From: Streptomyces sp. HUAS 15-9
GTDB lineage: Bacteria; Actinomycetota; Actinomycetes; Streptomycetales; Streptomycetaceae
Direction of reading: 5' to 3'
Length of the DNA stretch: 64,000 nucleotides
NCBI RefSeq assembly: GCF_025642155.1
Contig: NZ_CP106798.1
Coordinates: 5,642,001 to 5,706,000, forward strand
Part shown: positions 9,010 through 17,909 of the stretch, piece by piece
Layout of the letters: each line of letters starts with the position of its first letter
Numbering within the stretch: the first letter of the stretch is position 1
Program-made: the position numbers and the translations under genes
The notes under the pieces: generated by a model
What the model saw: the letters and a program-made list of their open reading frames with translations, nothing else
Told to the model about the DNA's origin: nothing
Database searches by the model: none

Positions 9010-10674
9010 ATGCGTGGTGCCAAGAGCGCCAAGTGGGTCGTGGGCGCGATCGTCATAGCCCTGTCTGCGACCGCCTGCGGTGGAGGCAACGACAACGCCG
9101 GTGGCAGCGGCAGCGGCGGTGGCAAGGGCTCCGGCAAGAACGGCGGCACCTGGCGGATGGGTATCACCGAGCCGGTGGCCATCGACCCCTACAACGCGCA
9201 GGAGTCCGAGGGCACTCTCGTCACGGACAACCTCTTCACCGGTCTGTTCGACCCGACCGCGGACGGTCAGGTCGTCCCGGCGCTGGCCACCTCGAAGAAG
9301 GTCAGCAAGGACGGCAAGACGTGGACCTTCGCCATCAAGAAGGGCACCAAGTTCACCAACGGTGAGGCCGTCGACGCCGAGGCGTTCATCCGCGGCTGGA
9401 ACCGCGTCGCGGTGAAGTCGGCCGCGTCCGACGTCGCCTACCACATGGCCGGCATCGAGGGCTTCGACGACGTGCAGTCCGGCAAGGCCAAGACGATGTC
9501 CGGCCTGTCCGCTCCGGACCCGTACACGCTGCAGGTGAAGCTGTCCGCCGCGGACTTCGAGTTCTACATCAAGACCTCGCACACGGTCTTCAGCCCGGTC
9601 CCCAAGGCCGCCGCTGACGCCCACAACAAGACGTACAACGAAGCCCCCATCGGCAACGGCCCGTTCAAGATGGACGGCAAGTGGGAGCACAACAAGTCGA
9701 TCACGCTGGTCCGTAACGACAGCTACGGCCTGACGAAGGCTCACCTGGACAAGGTCCAGATCGACATCCTGAACCCGAACAACAGCGCCAACCTGGAGTA
9801 CCAGGGCTTCGAGTCGGGTCAGTACGACTGGGCGCGCCTGCCCACCCCGCAGCTGACGGCCGCGAAGGCCAAGTACGACGCGCAGGGTGAGTGGATCAAC
9901 GAGGACACGAACGGCATGAACTTCATTCTGCCGGTCACCGACAACGGTCCGACGAAGAACGTCAAGGTGCGTCAGGCCATCTCCTACGCCATCGACCGGG
10001 ACGCCATCATCAAGGGCGTCTTCCAGGGCATGCAGAACAAGTCCACGACGATCCTGCCGCCCGTCTTCAAGGACGTGTACCAGAAGGACCTGTGCACCTC
10101 CTGCGTCAAGCAGGACAAGGCCAAGGCCAAGAAGCTCGCGAGCGAGGGCGGCCTGAAGCCGGGCAGCACCCTCGAGCTGGCCTACAACACCGGTGCCGGT
10201 CACGAGGAGTGGGTCCAGGCCGTCCAGCAGCAGCTGGAGAAGGTCCTCGGCATCAAGGTCAAGGCGGTCGGCAAGCCGTTCGCCGAGCTCCTCGCCGACG
10301 AGCAGAAGCCGGGCGCCGCGGGCCTGTACCGCTACGCCTGGGGTGCGGACTACCCGACGCCGGACAACTACCTGTTCCCGCTGCTCGACACCGCGTCGAT
10401 CAACAAGGACGCGTCGGGCAAGGTCACGGGTGACAACCGGTCCCGCTACAGCAACAAGGCGTTCGACGACCTGGTCGCCAAGGCCCGTGCCACCGAGGAC
10501 CAGGCCGGTCGCAACGAGCTGTACAAGCAGGCCGAGAAGATCGCTGTGGACGACCTGGCGCTGATCCCGCTGTGGAACCGCACGCAGCAGCGCCTCGCCA
10601 ACACCAAGAAGTACGGGAACGTCAAGCTGGACTTCCACGAGAACCCGAACCTCGCGGAGATCAGCCTGAAGTGA
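9010..10674 (+). CDS. Oligopeptide-binding lipoprotein of the second transporter operon
   Basis: 554-residue family 5 solute-binding lipoprotein. The signal region MRGAKSAKWVVGAIVIALS ends in the lipobox ATAC at about residue 23, then a Gly/Ser/Asn linker. ATG 9010 is preferred to an upstream in-frame ATG (8959) because it has AGGAGG and gives a proper signal peptide. The core contains TDNLFTGLFDPTADG and two cysteines in LCTSCVKQDKAKA. The family captures peptides outside the membrane and passes them to the permease pair encoded downstream. A large hairpin separates it from the permease gene. The substrate is unknown and may differ from that of BldKB, since the sequences are clearly divergent. 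Confidence 0.87.
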   Translation: MRGAKSAKWVVGAIVIALSATACGGGNDNAGGSGSGGGKGSGKNGGTWRMGITEPVAIDPYNAQESEGTLVTDNLFTGLFDPTADGQVVPALATSKKVSKDGKTWTFAIKKGTKFTNGEAVDAEAFIRGWNRVAVKSAASDVAYHMAGIEGFDDVQSGKAKTMSGLSAPDPYTLQVKLSAADFEFYIKTSHTVFSPVPKAAADAHNKTYNEAPIGNGPFKMDGKWEHNKSITLVRNDSYGLTKAHLDKVQIDILNPNNSANLEYQGFESGQYDWARLPTPQLTAAKAKYDAQGEWINEDTNGMNFILPVTDNGPTKNVKVRQAISYAIDRDAIIKGVFQGMQNKSTTILPPVFKDVYQKDLCTSCVKQDKAKAKKLASEGGLKPGSTLELAYNTGAGHEEWVQAVQQQLEKVLGIKVKAVGKPFAELLADEQKPGAAGLYRYAWGADYPTPDNYLFPLLDTASINKDASGKVTGDNRSRYSNKAFDDLVAKARATEDQAGRNELYKQAEKIAVDDLALIPLWNRTQQRLANTKKYGNVKLDFHENPNLAEISLK

Positions 10675-10705
10675 CCGGCTGCCGCTGACAGCGGCGTCCG
10701 GTGAT

Positions 10706-10747
10706 GGGGGCCGTGGTGCCGAGCTGGGCTCGGACGCCACGGCCCCC
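10706..10747 (+). terminator. Hairpin after the second binding-protein gene
   Basis: Arms GGGGGCCGTGG (10706-10716) and CCACGGCCCCC (10737-10747) with an inner CGAGC/CTCGG stem. No T-tract. Probable partial terminator or mRNA-stabilising structure that raises binding-protein yield over the downstream genes. A second, imperfect GGGAG/CTCCC stem lies at about 10757-10782. Confidence 0.6.
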
Positions 10748-10860
10748 GACGACCGTCGGGAGGGCGCGATCCGCTCTCCCGCCCCCCACCCCACAACCCC
10801 CCATCTTGACTGGGGCTGGGAGCCGCTGGTTGGCGGCAGCGAGGCGCAGAGAGGCATGTC

Positions 10861-11787
10861 ATGGGAAGGTATGTGGTCCGCAGGCTGGGCCAGTTGGTCG
10901 TCGTCACGCTAGGCGCGACGATGATCCTGTTCGCTTGCCTGTTCGTTCTGCCGGGAGACCCGGTCGGACAGATCGCGGGCAGTGACAAGGCGCGGGACCC
11001 CGCCGTGGTCGCGCAGTTGCACAAGCAGTACGGGCTCGACAAGCCCCTCGTGGTGCAGTACGGCACCTATGTGGGCAAACTCGTCACCGGCGATCTGGGC
11101 ACCGACTACACGCAGAGCCGTCCGGTCACGGAGATTCTCGGTCCGAAGCTGGAGAACACCGCGAAGCTGGCGGTCTTCGCCATCGTGATCGATGTCTTCA
11201 TCGGTATGGGCGTCGGCATCGTGGCGGCGATCCGCAGATACTCGATCTGGGACATGTCGGCCACCTTCCTCACCACTCTGGCCATCGGCGTGCCGTCCAT
11301 CGTGCTCGGCATGATCATGCAGCGGATCTTCATCGTCGAGCTCAACTGGTTCCCGCTGATCGCCGACGGCAGCTTCAAGTCGATGGTGTTGCCCGCTTTC
11401 ACACTGGCGATCATCGACGCCGCCCTCGTCGCACAGCTGGCCCGCAGCAGCATGCTGGAAGTACTGCGCGCGGACTACGTCAAGACCGCCGTGGCCAAGG
11501 GACTTCCCGGCCGGACAGTGCTCTTCCGTCACATCCTGCGCAACTCCGTCATTCCTGTGATCACCTATATCGGTATCTCCTTCGGCACCCTGCTCGGTGG
11601 TGCGATCATCACGGAGACGATCTTCAACTGGAACGGCATCGGTCTCGCCCTGGTCCAGGCGATCCAGCAGAACAACAACCCCATCATCGTGGGAGTGGTG
11701 ACGATCAGTGTGGCGATCTTCGTCGTTCTGAACCTGATCGTCGACCTGCTGTACGCCGCCCTCGACCCGCGTATCCGCCTCACCTGA
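10861..11787 (+). CDS. Oligopeptide ABC transporter permease (DppB type), second operon
   Basis: 308 residues, starting MGRYVVRRLGQLVVVTLGAT with the first helix at about residues 9-30 and the DppB hallmark LPGDPVGQIAG directly after. The coupling loop reads RADYVKTAVAKGLPGRTVLF and the end is ALDPRIRLT. It pairs with the next gene product. It follows a 186-base gap containing hairpins and is 28 bases from the next start. Confidence 0.86.
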   Translation: MGRYVVRRLGQLVVVTLGATMILFACLFVLPGDPVGQIAGSDKARDPAVVAQLHKQYGLDKPLVVQYGTYVGKLVTGDLGTDYTQSRPVTEILGPKLENTAKLAVFAIVIDVFIGMGVGIVAAIRRYSIWDMSATFLTTLAIGVPSIVLGMIMQRIFIVELNWFPLIADGSFKSMVLPAFTLAIIDAALVAQLARSSMLEVLRADYVKTAVAKGLPGRTVLFRHILRNSVIPVITYIGISFGTLLGGAIITETIFNWNGIGLALVQAIQQNNNPIIVGVVTISVAIFVVLNLIVDLLYAALDPRIRLT

Positions 11788-11815
11788 CCGGTCGTTTCCC
11801 CCTAGGAGTCACACC

Positions 11816-12739
11816 ATGACCGAACTCGTCACGGGCACGGGAGAGCCGGTACAGGCCGAACCCGCCGCGGCACAGCAGGGCGCCGAACCCAGCGTCGCCC
11901 GGGTCAGCCAGTGGGCCGACATCCGGCACCGCTTCTTCGCCAACAAACTCGCCGTGGTCGGGCTGGTGATCATCGCCGTCCTGATCCTGGTCGCCGTCCT
12001 CGCCCCCGTCCTGGCCCCATATGACCCGCTGAACCAGGACCTCAACCAGACTCTCCAGTCGCCGGGCGGCCATCACCTCCTCGGCACCGACGCGCTCGGC
12101 CGGGACCAGCTGTCCCGCCTCATCTACGGCAGCCGCATCGCGGTGATCGTGGGTCTCGCGTCCATCCTCGTCGCACTCGTCATCGGCATCGTCCTCGGCG
12201 CCCTGGCCGGCTACTTCGGTGGCTGGGTGGACACCGTGATCATGCGCGCGGCGGACATCTTCTTCGCCTTCCCGCTGCTCATCGGCTCCATCGTGATCAT
12301 CCTGCTGATGGGGCGCGGTGTGACGCCGGTCGTCCTGTCACTCGGCATCTTCACCTGGGCCACCTTCGCCCGCCTGCTGCGCAGCCAGATCCTCTCCGTG
12401 CGAGAGATGGACTACGTGCACGCCGCGAAGGCACTGGGCGCGAGCCAGGGCCGGATCATCCGCAAGCACATCCTGCCCAACTCCATCACCTCGGTGCTGG
12501 TGTACGGGACCAGCAACGTCGGCATCGCGATCGTGGCCGAAGCGTCCCTGTCGTACCTGGGCGTCGGCGTGGACCCGGAGGTCGCGGAGTGGGGCAACAT
12601 GATCTCGGCCGGCCGCAACTTCATGGGTGTCAAGGACTTCATGTGGACCTACCCGAGCCTCGCCATCGTCATCACCGCGCTGGGCTTCATCCTGCTCGGC
12701 AACGGTCTGCGCGACGCGCTCGACCCGAAGCTCCGGTGA
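11816..12739 (+). CDS. Oligopeptide ABC transporter permease (DppC type), second operon
   Basis: 307 residues with a cytoplasmic N-terminus of about 40 residues, first helix NKLAVVGLVIIAVLILVAVL, and the DppC hallmark APYDPLNQD followed by HHLLGTDALGRDQLSRLIYG. The EAA loop is MDYVHAAKALGASQGRIIRK. AGGAG lies upstream of ATG 11816. It forms the translocation pore with the preceding permease. Confidence 0.86.
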   Translation: MTELVTGTGEPVQAEPAAAQQGAEPSVARVSQWADIRHRFFANKLAVVGLVIIAVLILVAVLAPVLAPYDPLNQDLNQTLQSPGGHHLLGTDALGRDQLSRLIYGSRIAVIVGLASILVALVIGIVLGALAGYFGGWVDTVIMRAADIFFAFPLLIGSIVIILLMGRGVTPVVLSLGIFTWATFARLLRSQILSVREMDYVHAAKALGASQGRIIRKHILPNSITSVLVYGTSNVGIAIVAEASLSYLGVGVDPEVAEWGNMISAGRNFMGVKDFMWTYPSLAIVITALGFILLGNGLRDALDPKLR

Positions 12740-12748
12740 GGCACCGCC

Positions 12749-13834
12749 ATGAGTCGAACACCCCTGAAGCAACACGAAGGTGATGGCATGACCAGCCTGG
12801 AGATGGCGCCCGCGAACATCGGGCCGGACGGGACCGCGCCGCTTCTCGAAGTCCGCGACCTGCACGTGGAGTTCAAGGTCCGAGACGCCGTGACGAAGGC
12901 GGTCAACGGCGTCAACTACAGCGTCAACGCGGGCGAAACGCTCGCCGTTCTCGGTGAGTCGGGCTCCGGCAAGTCCGTCACCGCGCAGGCGATCATGGGC
13001 ATCCTGGACAGCCCGCCCGGACGGATCAGCCAGGGCCAGATCTTCTTCCAGGGACAGGACATCCTGGCCCTGCCGGAGAACGAGCGGCGCAAGCTGCGCG
13101 GCGCCAAGATGGCGATGATCTTCCAGGACGCCCTGTCCTCGCTCAACCCCGTGCTGTCGGTGGGCTACCAGCTCGGCGAGATGTTCCGGGTGCACGAGGG
13201 CATGTCCCGCAAGGACGCCAAGGCCAAGGCCATCGAGCTGATGGACCGGGTACGCATCCCGGCCGCCAGGCAGCGCGTCGGCGACTACCCGCACCAGTTC
13301 TCCGGCGGTATGCGCCAGCGCATCATGATCGCCATGGCGCTGGCTCTCGAGCCCGAACTGATCATCGCGGACGAGCCGACGACGGCGCTCGACGTGACCG
13401 TCCAGGCACAGGTGATGGACCTGCTCGCCGAACTCCAGCGCGAGTACAACATGGGCCTGATCCTGATCACCCATGACCTGGGTGTGGTCGCCGACGTGGC
13501 GGACAAGATCGCGGTGATGTACGCCGGCCGGATCGTCGAGCGGGCGCCCGTGCACGAGCTGTACAAGCGGCCCGCCCACCCCTACACCCGGGGTCTGCTG
13601 GACTCCATCCCCCGTCTGGACCAGAAGGGGCAGGAGCTGTACGCGATCAAGGGTCTGCCTCCCAACCTGCAGCAGATCCCGGCTGGTTGCGCCTTCAACC
13701 CCCGCTGCGCCGTGGCGCAGGACATATGCCGCACCGATGTCCCGGCCCTGGTTCCGGTGACCGAGCAGGACGGTACGGAACTGGTCGGCCGCGCCTCCGC
13801 GTGCCACTTCTGGAAGGAGACGATCCGTGGCTGA
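12749..13834 (+). CDS. Oligopeptide ABC transporter ATPase (DppD type), second operon
   Basis: 361 residues from ATG 12749, which has GGTGAGG 8 bases upstream like its counterpart in operon 3; ATG 12788 is an alternative start. Walker A GESGSGKS, signature FSGGMRQR, Walker [13 protein letters not shown]. The C-terminal extension has GCAFNPRC, DICR and ACHF, four cysteines. Long stretches are the same as in the ATPase at 18889-19863 (for example DALS-A/S-LNPVLSVG and IELMDRVRIP), showing recent common ancestry of operons 2 and 3. Confidence 0.87.
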   Translation: MSRTPLKQHEGDGMTSLEMAPANIGPDGTAPLLEVRDLHVEFKVRDAVTKAVNGVNYSVNAGETLAVLGESGSGKSVTAQAIMGILDSPPGRISQGQIFFQGQDILALPENERRKLRGAKMAMIFQDALSSLNPVLSVGYQLGEMFRVHEGMSRKDAKAKAIELMDRVRIPAARQRVGDYPHQFSGGMRQRIMIAMALALEPELIIADEPTTALDVTVQAQVMDLLAELQREYNMGLILITHDLGVVADVADKIAVMYAGRIVERAPVHELYKRPAHPYTRGLLDSIPRLDQKGQELYAIKGLPPNLQQIPAGCAFNPRCAVAQDICRTDVPALVPVTEQDGTELVGRASACHFWKETIRG

Positions 13835-14972
13835 GCTCAAGAAGGACGACGGGGCCGGCGGCACGCCGAATGTCTCCGACGTCGAGGTGGTGAAGGCCGC
13901 CACCGAGGACGAGGCGGTGACCGCCGTCGAGGCGCCCGTCGCGCAGGGCGAACCGATCCTGCAGGTCCGCAATCTGGTCAAGCACTTCCCGCTGACGCAG
14001 GGCATCCTGCTCAAGCGTCAGGTCGGCGCGGTCCGCGCCGTCGACGGCATCTCCTTCGACCTGCACCAGGGCGAGACCCTGGGCATCGTGGGCGAGTCCG
14101 GCTGCGGCAAGTCGACCGTCGCCAAGCTCCTGATGAACCTGGAGCGGGCGACGGCCGGCGAGATCTTCTACAAGGGCCAGGACATCACCAAGCTGTCCGG
14201 GCGCGCGATGAAGGCCGTGCGCCGCAACATCCAGATGGTCTTCCAGGACCCGTACACGTCACTCAACCCCCGTATGACCGTGGGTGACATCATCGGCGAG
14301 CCCTTCGACATCCACCCCGAGGTGGCACCGAAGGGCGACCGGCGGCGCAAGGTCCAGGAACTGCTGGACGTGGTGGGTCTGAACCCCGAGTACATCAACC
14401 GCTACCCGCACCAGTTCTCGGGCGGTCAGCGCCAGCGCATCGGCATCGCCCGCGGCCTCGCGCTCAACCCCGAGATCATCATCTGCGACGAGCCGGTCTC
14501 CGCCCTGGACGTGTCCGTCCAGGCACAGGTCATCAACCTGATGGAGCGACTGCAGGACGAGTTCAACCTCTCCTACATCTTCATCGCGCACGACCTGTCG
14601 ATCGTCCGGCACATCTCGGACCGCGTCGGCGTGATGTACCTCGGCAAGATGGCCGAGATCGGCACCGACGAGCAGATCTACGAGCACCCGACGCACCCCT
14701 ACACCCAGGCGCTGCTGTCGGCGGTCCCGGTGCCGGACCCGGAGGCCCGCGAGGGCCGCGAGCGGATCATCCTCACCGGTGACGTGCCGTCCCCGGCCAA
14801 CCCGCCGTCGGGCTGCCGCTTCCGCACCCGCTGCTGGAAGGCCCAGGACAAGTGCGCCGAGGAGGTTCCTCTCCTGGCGGTCCCCGAGCGCTTCAAGAAC
14901 TCGGACACCCCGGCGGCCCATGAGTCGGCCTGCCACTTCGCCGAGGAGAAGGACGTCGTCCACGCGGTCTGA
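13827..14972 (+). CDS. Oligopeptide ABC transporter ATPase (DppF type), second operon
   Basis: 381 residues. GTG 13827 overlaps the preceding gene by 8 bases and has GGAAGGAG upstream, indicating translational coupling. A non-conserved acidic N-terminus of about 40 residues precedes the ATPase core: Walker [10 protein letters not shown], signature FSGGQRQR, Walker [13 protein letters not shown]. The C-terminal [15 protein letters not shown] and ESACHF supply four cysteines. Last gene of operon 2, followed by a strong hairpin terminator. Confidence 0.87.
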   Translation: MAELKKDDGAGGTPNVSDVEVVKAATEDEAVTAVEAPVAQGEPILQVRNLVKHFPLTQGILLKRQVGAVRAVDGISFDLHQGETLGIVGESGCGKSTVAKLLMNLERATAGEIFYKGQDITKLSGRAMKAVRRNIQMVFQDPYTSLNPRMTVGDIIGEPFDIHPEVAPKGDRRRKVQELLDVVGLNPEYINRYPHQFSGGQRQRIGIARGLALNPEIIICDEPVSALDVSVQAQVINLMERLQDEFNLSYIFIAHDLSIVRHISDRVGVMYLGKMAEIGTDEQIYEHPTHPYTQALLSAVPVPDPEAREGRERIILTGDVPSPANPPSGCRFRTRCWKAQDKCAEEVPLLAVPERFKNSDTPAAHESACHFAEEKDVVHAV

Positions 14973-14990
14973 CCCCATCCGGCCCGCTTT

Positions 14991-15030
14991 CCGGTTCCCG
15001 GCACCTGACCAGGTGCCGGGAACCGGCGTT
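14991..15030 (+). terminator. Terminator of the second oligopeptide operon
   Basis: Perfect 17-base inverted repeat, CCGGTTCCCGGCACCTG (14991-15007) and its complement (15010-15026), followed by CGTTTT. It also faces the amidohydrolase remnant on the other strand. Confidence 0.85.
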
Positions 15031-15043
15031 TTGGGCCCCTCCC

Positions 15044-15199
15044 TCAGCGCACGACCCGCCCCCGCAGCACGATGCGGTGGGGATGCCGCAGCACGGCCGG
15101 TGTGCGGCGTGGGTCGCTGTCGTACACCGTGATGTCGGCGAGGGCCCCCTCGGTGAGGCCGGGCAGGCCCAGGAAGGCGCGGGCCGCCCAGCTTGCCGA
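15044..15199 (-). pseudogene. C-terminal remnant of a metal-dependent amidohydrolase
   Basis: About 52 codons read on the minus strand and end at TGA 15046-15044. The peptide contains WAARAFLGLPGLTEGALADI, then TVYDSDPRRTPAVL and HRIVLRGRVVR. This is the recognisable C-terminal composite domain of imidazolonepropionase-like amidohydrolases (GxxADxxVxDxDPR...VxLRGxVV). An in-frame TGA (15202-15200) sits directly upstream and no catalytic domain follows; the neighbouring DNA is already the leader of operon 3. The gene was therefore cut by the rearrangement that placed operon 3 here. The frame remains clean over the preserved part, so loss may be recent. Confidence 0.7.
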
Positions 15200-15214
15200 T
15201 CATGATGCCACCCC

Positions 15215-15353
15215 TCATACGGGTGGACTGTTTCCCCGATGAGTGTCCTTGGTGCCCTTTGTTGGCGTTTTGCGGTGATATTGGCCGTTGATCGACCAGT
15301 GCTCCCGAGCTGGCGTCACAGTGCGTACCCGCGTGCTCAAGAGGAGGCACTCC
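15215..15353 (+). promoter_or_regulatory. Shortened oligopeptide-operon leader, copy C
   Basis: Contains a diverged box 1 (CCCTTTGTTGGCGTTTTGCGG, 15255-15275), 97 bases before the start codon instead of about 247, and the same GAGGAGG-N-AC ribosome site. Box 2 (GGCCCATGG...) is absent. The upstream edge abuts the amidohydrolase remnant, suggesting that a deletion removed the middle of an ancestral leader. Confidence 0.5.
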
Positions 15354-16979
15354 ATGCGTGGAGCCACACACGCCAAGTGGGCCGCCTGCACGGCGGTGAT
15401 GGTGCTCATGGCAGCCGCCTGCGGGGGCGCGAGCGGGAACGGTGGTACCGGCGGCGGAGTCCTCAGTTCCTCCTGGGGCGATCCGCAGAACCCTCTCGAA
15501 CCGGCCAACACCAACGAGGTGCAGGGCGGCAAGGTCCTCGACATGATCTTCCGTGGTCTGAAGCGGTACGACCCGAAGACCGCGCAGGCCCGGAACATGC
15601 TCGCCGAGAAGATCGCCACCTCGGACTCGCAGAACTTCACCGTCACGATCAAGGACGGCTGGACCTTCAGCAACGGCGAGAAGATCACCGCCAAGTCCTT
15701 CGTGGACGCCTGGAACTACGGCGCGAGCCTGAAGAACAACCAGAAGAACGCCTACTTCTTCGGCTACATCCAGGGCTACGACCAGGTCCACCCGGCCACC
15801 GGCACACAGAGCGCCGACACGCTCTCCGGTCTGCAGGTCGTGAACGACAGGACCTTCACCGTCAAGCTGAACCAGAAGTTCTCCAGCTTCCCGGACACCC
15901 TGGGCTATGTGGCCTTCGCGCCGCTGCCCCGGTCGTTCTTCTCCGACCACGCCGCCTGGCTGGCGAAGCCGGTCGGCAACGGGCCGTACATGATCGACTC
16001 GTACACCAGGGGCTTCCAGATGGCCCTGACGAAGTGGGACGGCTACCCCGGCGCCGACAAGGCGCAGAACGACGGTGTGACCCTCAAGGTCTACACGGAC
16101 AGCGACACCGCCTACACCGACCTGCTGGCCGGAAACCTCGACCTCGTCGACGACATCCCCGCCTCGCAGCTGAGGAACGTCAAGAAGGACCTCGGCAACC
16201 GCTACATCAACACCCCGGCCGGCATCATCCAGACCCTCGCCTTCCCGTACTACGACAAGGCCTGGGACAGGCCCGGCGCGGAGAAGGTCCGCACGGGCCT
16301 GTCCATGGCGATCAACCGGAAGCAGATCACCGACACGATCTTCCAGAAGACCCGCACCCCGGCGAGCGACTGGACCTCGCCCGTCCTCGGCACGGAGGGC
16401 GGCTTCAAGGAAGGCCTGTGCGGGAGCGCCTGCGACTACGACCCGGCCGGGGCCAAGAGGCTGATCCAGGAGGGCGGCGGGCTCCCCGGCGGACAGCTCA
16501 AGATCACGTACAACGCCGACACCGGCTCGCACAGGATGTGGGTGGACGCCGTGTGCAACTCCATCAACAACGCGCTCGGCAACGACAAGGCATGTGTCGG
16601 CAACCCGATCGGCACCTTCGCGGACTTCAGGAACCAGATCAGCCAGCACAAGATGAGCGGCCCCTTCCGGGCGGGCTGGCAGATGGACTACCCGCTGATC
16701 CAGAACTTCCTGCAGCCGCTCTACTACACCAACGCCTCCTCCAACGACGGCAAGTGGTCCAACGCGCAGTTCGACAAGCTCGTGGACCAGGCCAACGCCG
16801 AGACCGACACCGCCAAGGCGGTCTCCACCTTCCAGCAGGCCGAAGAGGTCGTCCGGGACAACATGGCCGCCATCCCGCTCTGGTACCAGAACGGCAGCGC
16901 GGGCTACTCGGAGCGGCTGTCCAACGTCGCCCTGAACCCCTTCAGCGTCCCCGTCTACGACGAGATCAAGGTCGGCTGA
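15354..16979 (+). CDS. Oligopeptide-binding lipoprotein of the third transporter operon
   Basis: 541-residue family 5 solute-binding lipoprotein. N-terminus MRGATHAKWAACTAVMVLM with lipobox AAAC at about residue 23. ATG 15354 is preferred over in-frame ATG 15288 because it carries GAGGAGG and matches the operon 2 binding protein start. The core has NPLEPANTNEVQGGKVLDMI and two cysteine pairs (CGSAC, and C...C in AVCNSI...KACVG). Only six bases separate it from the permease gene, and there is no intercistronic hairpin, unlike the other two operons. Confidence 0.87.
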   Translation: MRGATHAKWAACTAVMVLMAAACGGASGNGGTGGGVLSSSWGDPQNPLEPANTNEVQGGKVLDMIFRGLKRYDPKTAQARNMLAEKIATSDSQNFTVTIKDGWTFSNGEKITAKSFVDAWNYGASLKNNQKNAYFFGYIQGYDQVHPATGTQSADTLSGLQVVNDRTFTVKLNQKFSSFPDTLGYVAFAPLPRSFFSDHAAWLAKPVGNGPYMIDSYTRGFQMALTKWDGYPGADKAQNDGVTLKVYTDSDTAYTDLLAGNLDLVDDIPASQLRNVKKDLGNRYINTPAGIIQTLAFPYYDKAWDRPGAEKVRTGLSMAINRKQITDTIFQKTRTPASDWTSPVLGTEGGFKEGLCGSACDYDPAGAKRLIQEGGGLPGGQLKITYNADTGSHRMWVDAVCNSINNALGNDKACVGNPIGTFADFRNQISQHKMSGPFRAGWQMDYPLIQNFLQPLYYTNASSNDGKWSNAQFDKLVDQANAETDTAKAVSTFQQAEEVVRDNMAAIPLWYQNGSAGYSERLSNVALNPFSVPVYDEIKVG

Positions 16980-16985
16980 GCCGCC

Positions 16986-17909
16986 ATGGGGCGCTATGTC
17001 GTCAGGCGTCTGCTCCAGATGGTCCCGGTGTTCGTCGGGGCGACGCTGCTGATCTTCCTGATGGTGAACGTGATGGGCGACCCCATCGCGGGACTGTGCG
17101 GTGAGCGCGCCTGCGACCCGGCGACGGCCGCCCAGCTGAAGCGGGAGTTCGGTCTCGACAAGCCGCTGTGGCAGCAATACCTGACCTACATGGGGAACAT
17201 CTTCACCGGCGACTTCGGCACCGCGTTCAACGGCCAGCCCGTCACCGAGCTGATGGCGACCGCGTTCCCCGTCACCATCCGGCTGACGATCGTGGCGATC
17301 CTCTTCGAGATCGTCATCGGCATCACCCTCGGTGTCGTCACCGGACTGCACCGCGGCCGCCCCGTCGACACCGGAGTGCTCCTCGCCACCCTGGTCGTGA
17401 TCTCCGTACCGACCTTCGTCACCGGCCTGCTGCTCCAGCTGCTCCTCGGCGTCCAGTGGCACTGGATCCAGCCCTCGGTCTCCCAGCAGGCCGCCTTCGG
17501 CGAACTGATCGTGCCGGGCCTCGTCCTGGCCGCCGTCTCCCTCGCCTACGTCACCCGGCTGACCCGCACCTCCATCGCGGAGAACAAACGGTCCGACTAC
17601 GTCCGCACGGCCGTCGCCAAGGGCCTGCCCCGGCGCCGCGTCGTCACCCGGCATCTGCTGCGCAACTCGCTCATCCCCGTCGTCACCTTCATCGGCGCCG
17701 ACATCGGGGCCCTGATGGGCGGCGCGATCGTCACCGAGCGGATCTTCAACATCCACGGCGTCGGCTACCAGCTCTACCAGGGCATCCTGCGGCAGAACAC
17801 CCAGACGGTCGTCGGCTTCGTGACCGTCCTCGTCCTCGTCTTCCTGCTGGTCAACCTGCTCGTGGACCTGCTGTACGCCGTACTCGACCCGAGGATCCGC
17901 TATGCCTGA
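16986..17909 (+). CDS. Oligopeptide ABC transporter permease (DppB type), third operon
   Basis: 307 residues, start MGRYVVRRLLQMVPVFVGAT, nearly the same opening as the operon 2 permease. After the first helix comes MGDPIAGLCGERACDPATAA, carrying a cysteine pair also found in the bldKC-like permease. Coupling loop RSDYVRTAVAKGLPRRRVVT and end VLDPRIRYA. ATG 16986 lies 6 bases after the preceding stop; the 3' end overlaps the next gene by 8 bases. Confidence 0.86.
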   Translation: MGRYVVRRLLQMVPVFVGATLLIFLMVNVMGDPIAGLCGERACDPATAAQLKREFGLDKPLWQQYLTYMGNIFTGDFGTAFNGQPVTELMATAFPVTIRLTIVAILFEIVIGITLGVVTGLHRGRPVDTGVLLATLVVISVPTFVTGLLLQLLLGVQWHWIQPSVSQQAAFGELIVPGLVLAAVSLAYVTRLTRTSIAENKRSDYVRTAVAKGLPRRRVVTRHLLRNSLIPVVTFIGADIGALMGGAIVTERIFNIHGVGYQLYQGILRQNTQTVVGFVTVLVLVFLLVNLLVDLLYAVLDPRIRYA

